From NCBI GenBank assembly GCA_016630905.1, contig WBMQ01000012.1:1364001-1428000 (forward strand): a stretch of 64,000 bases of DNA, given 5' to 3'. The notes below the pieces were generated by a model. It saw only the letters and a program-made list of their open reading frames with translations, was not told the DNA's origin and made no database searches. A program made the position numbers and the translations under genes. Shown here one piece after another: positions 1 to 10,088 of this stretch. How positions within the stretch are numbered: position 1 is the first letter of the stretch; the number at the start of each line of letters is the position of its first letter. Origin of the DNA: Capillidium heterosporum (Eukaryota > Entomophthoromycota > Entomophthoromycetes > Entomophthorales > Capillidiaceae).

Positions 1-1608
1 TAAAGGCTTGAGAGTTAGTAGAGATTTTTATGAGATGGTAATATACCCCTTCTGGTAAAAAGTACCCATCGATAGTTCTACCCCCTTTTGGTACGATGCG
101 CTTGGTGTAAGCTCCAGCAGCTGGTGAAAACCTTAACGTCTCGTAGATCACTGCTTCAAATAGGGTAGTTGGCTGCATTTGGTAAAAGTGATATCGGCTT
201 GGGATTGAAATGTAGTGTCAATCTCCTGCATCAACCTCTTGTAGGAGGCAGGATGCTGTATTAGGTTTATAAGTATCCTATCAAAGTTAGATGATAGGTC
301 AGTTTTCCCAATTTAAAATCAATAAATTACCAAGTTAGAGTTTTGGAAGGTGGTGTTGGTACCGGCAATACTAGTAAAAGTAGGTCAAGATTTGAGTTGA
401 ATTAGAAAATGGTACATCTGAGCTATGGATTCGTCAGCAACCTCTTGGACGGTCAATTTCTGGTGGGTGTTAGGATCGGTAGCTTCTACTAGAGAACCTA
501 GGATGGAGTTGGGGTCGTACGAGTCGTTAGGGTTTGTTATACAGTCCATAACGAACTAGGTAAAAATATACTTAGCAATCTCACTTTCAACTGATGGAAA
601 TTTATACCTGTCGCAATTGTTTCTTACCGGGATCTACATAGTTTCTGAGGAACGGGAATGCCAACTTCTACAAACATCTAATTAGTTTACTCATCAATAA
701 ACAAATTTAATTTACAATGGCACCCCACATAAAGAATTTATCAGGTCCACTTGATGATGTTGAAGTTCTCCAAGCTTTCCAAGTCGTAGGTTCTACCTAA
801 AGATACCTTTGCTATTATACTCTATATAAAAGTTAGCATATTCTTTTAATAGGCAAGGGTACAAAGGTCATCAAGTTCAAGTACTGCATGATGTCAATTG
901 GCTCATCCTTTTGAAAAGCAATTTCCAACTTCTGGATTAACTTGGACATGCCGACTTCCTTGATACTATCCTCCATCTTGGCAATGGAAGACTTGGAGAA
1001 AACAGGGGCTACGATCCGTTTCTACTTAAAGTTGTAAATATTTATCAAGTTAGGAATGAGTAGTTACTCTGATTTGATGTTGCTTTGTATCACTAAATTT
1101 TGAATTTAAATATTAGTCTTGTAGTTGCATGTATATGTATATTTTACGTCAAACTAAACAAGTTGCCATCGAATAGGCTAAAGTATGAATATTCCTTGGA
1201 CTTGACAAAGTCGTAGGTCTCATACAGGATCTTTGAAGCTTCCCATGAAGTGAGTGCAACAGTGTTGGGTGCTGAATGAAAATTAGCTACTACCAACTGG
1301 TGATTACTGCATTACCTATACGTACAACCTTGCCGTAAGTGTAGTGGTACTCTGAGATTAGGAAGGGATACCTACCCTGAATCTTACTCAAGGTTAGTCT
1401 GATGGGAAAGATCTTTTCAAAAAAGGGACCAGGGATATCCTTGAGTGGGCTTAAGAGTATGTTGTACACTGCCTATTAAGTTAAGTTGGAGTTAGTAAGG
1501 GTAGGCTGAAAGCAACGTTGAAGATGGGAGTGGCAAAGATACCTTTACTATTAGGAGGAGGAGTAAAAAAGCTAGGGTGGAAAGTACGATAGTTAAGGCC
1601 AATATCAT
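1..1608 (-). CDS. Cytochrome P450, N-terminal two thirds (C-terminus beyond the left edge)
   Basis: Microsomal haem-thiolate monooxygenase; substrate unknown. Reading the minus strand from ATG at 1608 gives a hydrophobic anchor (MILALTIVLSTLAFLLLLL), the proline-rich hinge (DIPGPFF), a YGKVVRIAPN strand, a C-helix region (RKRIVAPVFS), the I-helix motif AGTNTT followed by LTW, and the K-helix ExxR as ETLR near 150. The haem-binding cysteine loop lies outside the window. About ten introns of 40-60 bases can be placed with GT..AG ends. The frame is continuous except at two points, near 743 (codon ACC, then UGA) and near 339 (codon AAC, then UCU), where one base must be skipped. After skipping, the text again matches P450 closely, so I read this as a living gene rather than a pseudogene. 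The family is certain; the subfamily is not assignable by eye. Confidence 0.85.
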
Positions 1609-2561
1609 ATTGTTAAAATATTCAAGAGTATATGTGGTAAAAGGTAAATGTTAGGAGCATTTTGTAGGTACTTATACTTTGTAAAAATTTTATTTGAGGA
1701 GTTGAAGGATAAAGTGGGATACCAGCGCCATCCAATAATTCCCCAAAATGGCTATAAGGATGTGTTTAGGTTTAACAATTTTTTACCAGCCTTGATACTA
1801 AATATTTTCATTAGACAGATGATCTATATACGATAATCGAGTATGTATAGATGGTAGATAACAAGGGGCAAGGCTTTCCTTATACTGATTCTGATAAGGT
1901 AAGCTTCAACTTGAATGGAAAATACGCCACCTTATCTTGAACTTTTTAGCTCCTTGATAGAGAATAAAAAGACGACAAGTATTGTTTATTCTTCTATTTC
2001 AAATATTGCTTTTGTACTCCTTATATAATTTGGTATATATTCTTTTGCTTGGGAAAATTGCTGAGGACTTGTGGCAGTATAGTAAACTGTCGATTCTACC
2101 TTGCTTTTAATCGAAAATGCCGATATTTCCAATCCTAACTACCTCTTAGTTATCCTTTTTACTGGATTAAATGTCTACCAAGAAGTAGAGATAAATATTT
2201 AAATGCAGCTTGGCTGAATAAAGATAGAAAATGAACGATTTTTCTGTATATATGGAATCAAGTCAAATAAGTTGAAGTAGCTCTATAGCTTTAGCTAGAT
2301 AAAGCCAAATTAATTGCGTAGATTTTCATGAGCTCCCTATAGAATTGTAAAGGATTAAATAGGATATACACCGACCTCAATGTAAATATATAAATACTAA
2401 AGATTTATTAATAGATCGATACATAGAATGATAAAATAGATAGCTATAAATGGTAAAATAGAAAGAATTGCATACTGAATATCCATAACATATAAACATA
2501 TACCTCCGAGGTGTAAAAAATGGTGTATCGTGCTTATTTCTGCATCTCCTTTTCTTTTCAA
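1609..2561. other. Intergenic spacer between the P450 start and the PHAF1 end
   Basis: AT-rich spacer upstream of the P450 start and downstream of the PHAF1 stop. It should hold the P450 promoter and the PHAF1 terminator region. A 62-codon open frame at 1648-1836 has no recognisable similarity and is probably chance. Confidence 0.5.
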
Positions 2562-4898
2562 CTAAAACAAAGTGACAGAGGCGATATGGCCATTCTCCAA
2601 CACCTCAAACAATGTGCCATTCTTAAAGCCTCTTAATATAGTCGGCTTGAATGGATTGTGATACTTGCCAAACGATCGATCGAACACGACTGGTCTACCA
2701 TCGGGTTCGCCCCACATGTCGACAAAACTTTGGAACTTCAAATCACCTGATAATCCATCTTTGAGATCGGTGGATGTCAAGCTGTCAAAGTTAGGGGTAG
2801 TAGATATAGTGTGAGGGAGTTGGAAGTGAGCCTTGCAATAAACGTTGAAATTAAAATGGTTGGGTGGATTGCAGTGGAGGATCAATTTGGTGCAGAGGTG
2901 GCTGTTACCGTCAAAGAGGATATCAAGGCCTAAGCCAAAGTAGTTGTAAAAGTAGTCGCTAGGGTACATGCTCGTACCTGGAGCTGTAAAAAGTTAGAAT
3001 GTGATGTGAGGGAGTTAGCTTACCGTTAGGCTGGATAGTAGTGTGGTGGAAGTTAAGGTTGAGGGGGGAGGAGGTGTTATTGTCAAAGGTGGGGTTCCGC
3101 TTGTGGATGTCCATCTTGTCGTCGTCCTTGTAGAAGATGCGATTGGGAGCGCCCAAATCGGCTCGCACCTCTTGAGCCGATGTGTGATTCAAACGAATCC
3201 ACACTGCATTACCTGTATTTAAAGTAGTAATCTGTTGCACGTCAATCAGGATACCAAACTGGGGCTATAGTAGATGAAAATGACGATCAGTACTTTTGTG
3301 GCAGAATTTAAAAGCTTACGACGGCTTGGATGACAAAGTGACGGTCGGTTAAAGGATCGGGCGTTGGGGCTGTGGAATTGGGTTGATCCAGCGATCGGTA
3401 ACTACGTTGGGCATATACGCTCAATCGGTGGCAGGTCGGTGCGCTACGATCAGGGAACTCCAAAGGTAGGTCAAAGCTCTCATTACTGTTTAAGGTGCGG
3501 AACTGAATTGGAATGAGGAAGTGGAGGCTGAGGCCAGGGTAGTCCAAAACGTACTGCTCCCCATCAGGGGTCAAATTTCCGGGGTAAGTTGGTCCCAACA
3601 TCTTGTGAGCTAAAGCTGATGTGAGAACCGTCTTGTCAGAGCTTGGTTTTAAAAGTTATTTAGTTAAAGAAAGTAGGTAGAATAAATTACCTGCAAACGC
3701 GACCCCGGTAGGTCAATCGTACCTTGGTGAGATCTTTGATGACGACCTCCTTCAAAGTCTGCAACGAAGGGTCGAAATAGAGGATAATGCCGTTGTGACG
3801 TAGGTGTAAGGCAAAGTCCTTACTCAATGGTTCCTAACATTCTTTTAAAGATAGTCAAAATACAAAAGTTACAGTTGGGTCATAAATGAAGTCGACGGTC
3901 GGTATAAACGTCGTATTGGCATTCAAATTGGCAATTATCGTATTGATGGACTGACCTTTGTAGCACATGCATCATGTTAGAATTGATTTAGAATTAAATA
4001 GATTACCCAAGTAAAATTCACCAACCGCTACGCCAGGTCGTATCTCCAAGTCCAAGTTCCCTTCACTCAGCTTAAACTTGGAAGTTTTATTGAAGAGGTG
4101 GGGGGAACTGGTACGATAACGCGGCTTCCTACTATTCAGACTGCTGGAGCTACGTTCTGGTGCCAAGTCTACTTCCAAAAGTGGCGAATTGTCCTCACTT
4201 TCACCTCCACCCAAGTTCAAGCTTCTCAATTTAGGTGAATCAATAGGCTCAATTGAGTTTAACGAAAGTGTTGGTGAAACCATTGGACTATTGTCGACTT
4301 TTAAAGCTGGTTCGATAGGGGGCTGGGGTTCCAGGTCCAATGTTTGGAAATTATCATCGTCATCCTCTTTAACTATTGTAGGTTCATTCAGTTTTATAGA
4401 TTTAGTGTCGGTAGAGTCGGTAACTATCGATTTAGGCGAGTTATTGGATAGTGATTGGGGGGTTAATCTAGCTGCATCGATTTCAGGGGTTGGTATAGGC
4501 TCCATCTCTGGTTCTTGTTCCGGTTCCTTAGCCTCCTCTTTAATATCATCTACCTCCTTTTGTTGCTCTTCAATTTGAACTTCGGTATTTGTATGGTAAC
4601 TATCATTGTTATTCCAAAGCTCGTCAAAGTTACTATTCAAATTGAAACTTATTTCCAATTCCGCTTCCTCTTCTTCCGAACTACCATTTAAAGCGGTGTC
4701 TTTGAGCTCAGGCGATACCGCATCAACTTTATGTTCCACTAGTTTAAAAAAGTAAAATGGGACGTTAGATGCATTTAGACTTAAAGAAATTGAGCTGCTA
4801 CTTGTTTTAGGTCTGTTTGTATAGGAGGTCTTCAAGCTATCAGTAGTTAGATTTACCTTGTCCTTAGCGACCCGCTTGCTCTTGACTCTACTCTTCAT
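2562..4898 (-). CDS. PHAF1 (UPF0183) family protein with a long acidic N-terminal ext.
   Basis: Orthologue of animal PHAF1/C16orf70, a protein reported to act at the autophagic phagophore. The conserved domain starts with LDLEIRPGVAVGEFYLG (near 4020) and runs through GPTYPG, DYPGLSLHFLIP, IFYKDDDKMDIH, SDYFYNYFGLGLDILFD and HFNFNVYCKAHF to the C-terminal FEVLENGHIASVTLF. About five short introns separate the exons and all join in frame. About 300 residues rich in Ser, Glu and Asp precede the domain, whereas animal PHAF1 begins at the domain. The first in-frame ATG is at 4898; open frame continues upstream to about 4976 after a possible acceptor, so another 5' exon may exist. The family call is firm, the start is not. 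Confidence 0.85.
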
Positions 4899-4976
4899 AG
4901 GCCTAATATATTGGAAAGAAAACTTGGGCAGTTTGTGGTGACTGTTCAATTTCAAGACGTAGTCGTTGAACCGGTT

Positions 4977-6175
4977 TGAAGGCTGTAAAGTTTAGCCAAT
5001 GGCAGTTTATCGTTTATAAGTTGGTTGGCTAAGCTTAAATTGTTGATTTGGTTTGAGTTGTAAAGTTATTGAAGGATGCGATTCAACTTTGATGATGTTT
5101 TGTGATCTGAAGGGATGGAGGTAAAGTTGGAAATTTACAGGTTGCTGGCAAAACTGTAAACAGGATATAGGCCTATCGGGTTATATTTGAATTGCGGCCG
5201 GCCTAAAGTTTATTGCTAGTCAAACAAATATATCCTCCATTTGTATAACACATTCAATTCTTTAAACTATATCTGAATTTACCACAAACCTAATAAAACA
5301 CATCTGAAATGCCGAGCTATACTCTAAGAAAGGCCTCCAATCTATTTTTATTATAAGAACCATAGATTCAATTTCAATGTTGGAATTTGAATCTACCTTC
5401 ATCTCTTGAATTTGTATAGCAATTCCTTATCTAATTGAGTTAATGTGACGGGACTTTCCATAGTATACGTAGATTAATATGTCTTACTTTTCAATACCAC
5501 AAATTCTCGAACCTAGCTTACATTGTAAAACTTAAATTGTATATCTAGCAGAAAGCTTTACTCTTTTATTAGGATTTACCCATTAGTATTCTAAACCTAT
5601 TGCTACCCACACTTTTATCTCTTTTACTGCTGATCGAGGTGTCCTTAAAATGGCAGGTAAACCCCCCAAAGGCAATGATCAAATTGATGAGTTTTGTTCA
5701 AATGGCAGAACTACTGCTTTTGTATTGAAAGGCGCTATGATATACCTCTATTAGATTATAAAGTATACACCTAGTTGGCAGCGCTATTGGACACCCATCA
5801 ACGATGTTCTTACATCCCTGAAGCCAGACTTTGCCCCAGAAATGGATATAAAACTAATTTTTGTAAGACCGATGTCTTTATAAAAGCTTTATATACTTTT
5901 GTGTTTAGAAAATCTAGGCAACCTTTGATGAACTCAATTGTAGGGATTTAGATGGACTTTGTGAACAAAGCAGTGGCATTCAACATTAGAAAACCGCACT
6001 TTTAAGTTCAAAGCAATAAAGCTAAATTCAAGAAAACCGTAACATTATTTCCATATCAAGTTAGAAAGGGGTTGAGGTGTCTCAATTCCTGAAACGTCGT
6101 ACATATCGGTGAATACAGCAATGCTAATGCATCCACCTTGCATAGGCAGAAGAAGTTCCAAACACTCTTTAGTAG
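4977..6175. other. Intergenic spacer upstream of the 7TM receptor
   Basis: Holds the 5' region of the PHAF1 gene, a weak gene-like segment at 5650-5990 (separate entry) and the approach to the receptor promoter. Nothing else recognised. Confidence 0.4.
5650..5990 (+). pseudogene. Possible small gene or gene remnant, unrecognised
   Basis: An ATG at 5650 opens MAGKPPKGNDQIDEF. The frame can be continued through a 33-base GT..AG segment into SWQRYWTPINDVL and KPDFAPEMDIKLIF, then another GT..AG segment, after which a stop follows within a few codons (ATC TAG). The composition looks coding and the intron-like segments match those of neighbouring genes, but I recognise no family. It may be a decayed gene, or a short gene whose last part I cannot assemble. 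Confidence 0.25.
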
Positions 6176-6183
6176 TATAAATA
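6176..6183 (+). promoter_or_regulatory. TATA box of the 7TM receptor gene
   Basis: TATAAATA lies 54 bases before the receptor ATG at 6230, a usual distance for a short fungal 5' leader. Confidence 0.5.
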
Positions 6184-6229
6184 GTGGTAAACAAGAGTCA
6201 AATCCAGGGTACCAACTTTGATTTTTAAT

Positions 6230-7183
6230 ATGAACGATATAACGATTCGAGCCATCGTAGGCTGGCTAGGCCTGACGTTCGAACTTCTCTCAACCATCTT
6301 CAACAGCCTAGTAATTTATCTTATTTATAAACAAGGGTTCGAGCAGTTAGATATGATCTTTGCCACCATCATGGCGACTTGTGATATGTTATTTGTACTC
6401 TACAAGATCGGTCAGTTTGCTTACGCTAGGATAGTCAGCTACAATCTGTATTATAACTTCGAGTATGGGCAGTATGACGGGTTCATCCACCTCTTCCTTA
6501 TGATGGTGTCGGTGGGCTGTTTAGGGTATTTGGCTATGTTAAGGTTTTGGGCCATCTACTTGAAGCGTAAAGTTATTTTTAGAGATTGGATCCTTGGGTT
6601 CGTAGCCTGTACTTTAACTTTGATGATCATATTGATTAACGTTTCCGCCAACCATGGCTTTACTTTGATGCCGGTCCAAAGGTACTACGCCTTTACGATT
6701 GAATCCTCCGAACTCGCTTCGAAAGTGGGGTTTTATACTGTGTTAACTTGGATTCTACTCAATATCTTAATAATCAACGTTACCTACCCCATACTAGCTA
6801 TAAGCTACCTCAAGAAATTGCACAACAAGGGCCTCGATATCGAATCCTATATACCTAAGCGGTGTTATTTTAGAGAGCTACGTGTTCGCAAAGTTAAAGT
6901 TGTTGTCACGACTGTGCTGATGCTTTTAATTTATAATTTCAGTTTCGTACCTACGGCTGTTATCCTAATTGAAGAGATCGTAACTTCTACGTCGAGGGAT
7001 CTTAGCAAGGATGGGCTGCTTGTCTTGTCTCTGCTTTCTACTATGATTACTAATCCTTTATTGCTACTTGCTTTTCACGACAAAACGAAACGTCAACTGA
7101 TGGCCTTTTTCGGCTTCTTCAACCCTTACGCTACCTTGAGAAATATACGCTCACTAAATAATATAGGTGCTCGAGCCAAATAA
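6230..7183 (+). CDS. Rhodopsin-family (class A-like) seven-transmembrane receptor
   Basis: Single-exon gene of 317 codons. Seven hydrophobic segments can be counted: about residues 8-30, 38-62, 85-108, 120-143, 165-195, 220-250 and 262-285. Class A-like marks are LRFWAIY at the end of helix 3 (in place of DRY), a basic third inner loop (RELRVRKVKV) and NPLLLLAF in helix 7 (in place of NPxxY), then a basic tail. This is a plasma-membrane receptor presumed to couple to G proteins; the ligand is unknown. Rhodopsin-like receptors of this sort are rare in Dikarya but, as I recall, numerous in Conidiobolus. The start is the ATG at 6230; a TTG four codons upstream is in frame but less likely. Confidence 0.75.
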   Translation: MNDITIRAIVGWLGLTFELLSTIFNSLVIYLIYKQGFEQLDMIFATIMATCDMLFVLYKIGQFAYARIVSYNLYYNFEYGQYDGFIHLFLMMVSVGCLGYLAMLRFWAIYLKRKVIFRDWILGFVACTLTLMIILINVSANHGFTLMPVQRYYAFTIESSELASKVGFYTVLTWILLNILIINVTYPILAISYLKKLHNKGLDIESYIPKRCYFRELRVRKVKVVVTTVLMLLIYNFSFVPTAVILIEEIVTSTSRDLSKDGLLVLSLLSTMITNPLLLLAFHDKTKRQLMAFFGFFNPYATLRNIRSLNNIGARAK

Positions 7184-9206
7184 ATAAAGGTTGATTTGTC
7201 ATTTTGAGTGTATAGTTTTATCAAAATAAAAAGTCTTTAAATTGATATATAAGATTCTTTATTTTCTATATGTATGCAAATGTAAGGAGGTCATTAAATC
7301 TTAAACTGATAGATCCTATCACCACAGTACATTGCGATATAAATCAATAATTGGCACATCTAGAGTTGATAGTAACCAGCCCAACTTAGATTTATATACC
7401 CAATGAAGCTTTCAACTCAACTTCCATAGACTTGGTTGTGTATAAAGGTGCATGACATATATAGACAATTCAATTTTAGTGCATATACTTGATACCATTT
7501 TTATTGATTAGATTTGGATGTTTCTGATTACATCTGCAATCGAATCGCAGCTTGTAATAGGACCAGCTAGACTACTCTACCTTTTACAAGATTATTTGGC
7601 TTATTTAGACATCAACTTGAATTTAAACGATGGTTACTTGAAATATCTTAAATATCTTTCAACCTCTAGCTCTCCATTCATCCCTTTATACTTCATCTTT
7701 TGGACTATCTTGGGTCAAAGACTGATTAACCTTTATCATTTGAAAGTTAACCTGTCCTATTTAGTGCCCTACAATAGGCTGTAAAATTTAGAACCATTAT
7801 GTTTTAGGTTGATGGTAAAGATTGACATAGCCATAAAGGTTAACCATCGAAAACCAAATACTACAATCCCATCTAAATTCATCTTCATGTATCGATGTCG
7901 CCTTGTTGAACCGTTCTTGTAATCCATCTCTATATTGGATTTTAAACACGTATTTAAATATAAACTGTCTTTTACGATTTGTTAAATAAGATTAGTATAC
8001 CTAGAAGCAGATCTTTCGAACCAACTATAAGCTACACCAGTTTAATTCTATACTACTTTTCAAGTAGATGTGAGGTTTGGGTTTATAAGCTTTTAAAACT
8101 CCTCCATCAAATATTTCTACGAAATGGAAGTTGTTGGTTAGAATTATATGTTTATAAATTCCTACAAAATACATTTGGTTTTATTCGAAGGATACTATCT
8201 ACTCTCAATGACTATAAAGTAGCTGTTGCGGTATATGCAAGCTTCAGTCCAATATAAAATTTATGTTTTGCTACCCGAGTACATTTTTGACTCTTTAATT
8301 TCTGGCTAAATATATCGAGATGCAAGTTTTAGTTGATATACAAAACTTCTACTACTATATTGCTATTCTACATTCTAGAGATTTATAAGACTTGTAAATC
8401 AAAAGATGTGTTTGATTAGGTTTCTTTTAGAGTGATAAATATTTTAGGGCATCTTTGTAAATGGTTGGATGCAACTATACATTCAACAAAGCTGAGTTAC
8501 TGTATACGTTAGTTGATGTCTATTATTCACATACTTCAAGCCTATGTATATTGAAGCATAGTTTATTTAAATTAGCCAAACCTATAGCACCGTCATAATA
8601 GCGTACTAAAACACTTAAAGTATTATTGAGATTTATATATGGCTCTATATAAGTATAGCTATTTTATTGGATTTACTTGGTTAAGTTTATGGTGTTTCTA
8701 TGCATAATAAGCCCGTATAACCTAAACACAGATCATTTACATATATGAACCAAGACTAGAATAAGAATATTTAGGATTAAAAGGGTATAAACCCAGTAAA
8801 CAATTATTCCCTGCAAATATTATTGAAATAGCTTAGAAATATGGCATAAAAGATACAACAGATGCCAAGGATATCAAAGATTGAAATTCTTCAAATAAAA
8901 TCAATTTAACCTTATACAATACCTTACCACAATCTGGTATCAAAATATGCGATACACAATATTTGAGTATATAACAGGTAGCACTAAAAACTAAAGGTTG
9001 CTACAGCGTTTTATTTTAAAGAAATTGGAATTGATAATTCTTAAAGAAAATATAAAAAATAGTAGCCCAAATAAGATTGCAATTTTAATATGAAAACCTC
9101 AAAAGATACTATTAAATATACAAAATCCGTACCTTTCTATATTGTGGACTTGAGAAGTTTAATAAATTTCACCTTTCAACATAAGGCATCAAAATTGGTA
9201 AAATGA
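7184..9206. other. Long AT-rich intergenic region
   Basis: About 2 kb between the receptor and ATP synthase subunit f. Open frames of 88 and 92 codons at 7518-7784 and 7979-8257 have AT-driven composition and no recognisable motif; I treat them as chance. No repeat, tRNA or intron-bearing gene seen. Confidence 0.45.
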
Positions 9207-9632
9207 TTAATGATGGGCATCACCATGGCTTCCAAAAAATCCTATAAAAAGGTAAATACATGATAAAAATGAATAAAAGGTACCGTGGTGGTGGGAGTAC
9301 TCCAAAGCGTAACCGGAAGTGAAGAGGAAGAGGATAAGGTGGACAATAGGAGCAGCTGAAGCATTCTCACCTTCAAAGTAGCGTTGACGGTACCAGCTGA
9401 GAGGGCCGAAACCGGACGAAACCTTGGGGGCAGGACCCTTGGGCAAGTTCTTGTAAATATAGACGAGACTGTCTACGTTAGAACCTTCAGTTGAAGCTTC
9501 TACCTTGTCGGCTTGAGCTTGGACTTTAGTGGCAGCATTGGCCAAGTTAGGTGGGATGTAGTTCAAAGTGGATAAGCTACGGACACCTACCTTCTGGGTA
9601 GCTTTAGTCAACTGGCGGCTGAGTTGGAACAT
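9207..9632 (-). CDS. ATP17: Mitochondrial ATP synthase subunit f
   Basis: Small single-span subunit of the membrane Fo sector of mitochondrial ATP synthase. The protein starts with an import presequence (MFQLSRQLTKATQKVG, then RSLSTLNYIPPN), followed by the family signature YKNLPKGPAP, LSWYRQRYFEGENAS and a hydrophobic span (VHLILFLFTSGYALEY) ending in a His-rich tail. One intron of 42 bases (9242-9283) splits the tail; joining it gives HHHGFFGSHGDAHH and then TAA. Left unspliced, the frame also stays open, so the tail depends on splicing. It is divergent from Mex67, with about 450 bases between the two starts. Confidence 0.9.
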   Translation of the reverse strand: MFQLSRQLTKATQKVGVRSLSTLNYIPPNLANAATKVQAQADKVEASTEGSNVDSLVYIYKNLPKGPAPKVSSGFGPLSWYRQRYFEGENASAAPIVHLILFLFTSGYALEYSHHHGTFYSFLSCIYLFIGFFGSHGDAHH

Positions 9633-10088
9633 GGCTTTCTAAACTATAAGTTCAAGTTAATGGTATGTACATTGGTCGAACGGTTACTCTTTTCTTTGGA
9701 ACTTGAAAGTGGAGTTTGGGTTGCAAGTTGCAATCAGATAGGGATTTGTTGTTGGGATGGCTAAATACTCGGAGCTGATAGGTTGGTTTTGTTGAATAGC
9801 TCAAGGTTTGTAGCCACGTCTGAATGGCTTGAAATTTCAATACAAATGCTGCTTCACCCCAATGTGTAAATTAGAGTGCTGTCAAAGTTTTTTAGCCTTG
9901 CTACATAGCCAAATTTCCAAACCAAGAATTTGCTTAGCCAATCAATAGCAGAAATAAACATAGTAAGTGGATTCTATTGGATTAGCTTTGCTCATAAGTT
10001 TATTCCAAAAGCATTTGTTTCAAGTATAGCTTGTTGGTTTTTGCATTAATTTTTATCACCTTGTAAAAAGAAACGCTGTAACAACTAA
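9633..10088. promoter_or_regulatory. Shared divergent promoter region of ATP17 and Mex67
   Basis: The two starts face away from each other across 456 bases. An inverted CCAAT (ATTGG) lies around 9977 and a CCAAT near 9938. No strong TATA box was identified. Confidence 0.35.

Noticed and set aside
1357-1380. A 24-base GT..AG intron in the P450 first part (minus strand).
   Set aside because: The 24 bases are eight in-frame codons (GRYPFLIS) that match the P450 text before YGKVVRI, so they are coding.
7518-8257. Two open frames of 88 and 92 codons as genes.
   Set aside because: AT-driven composition, no motif, no intron logic.
9652-9840. A 62-codon minus frame upstream of ATP17.
   Set aside because: Lies in the divergent promoter and has no recognisable feature.
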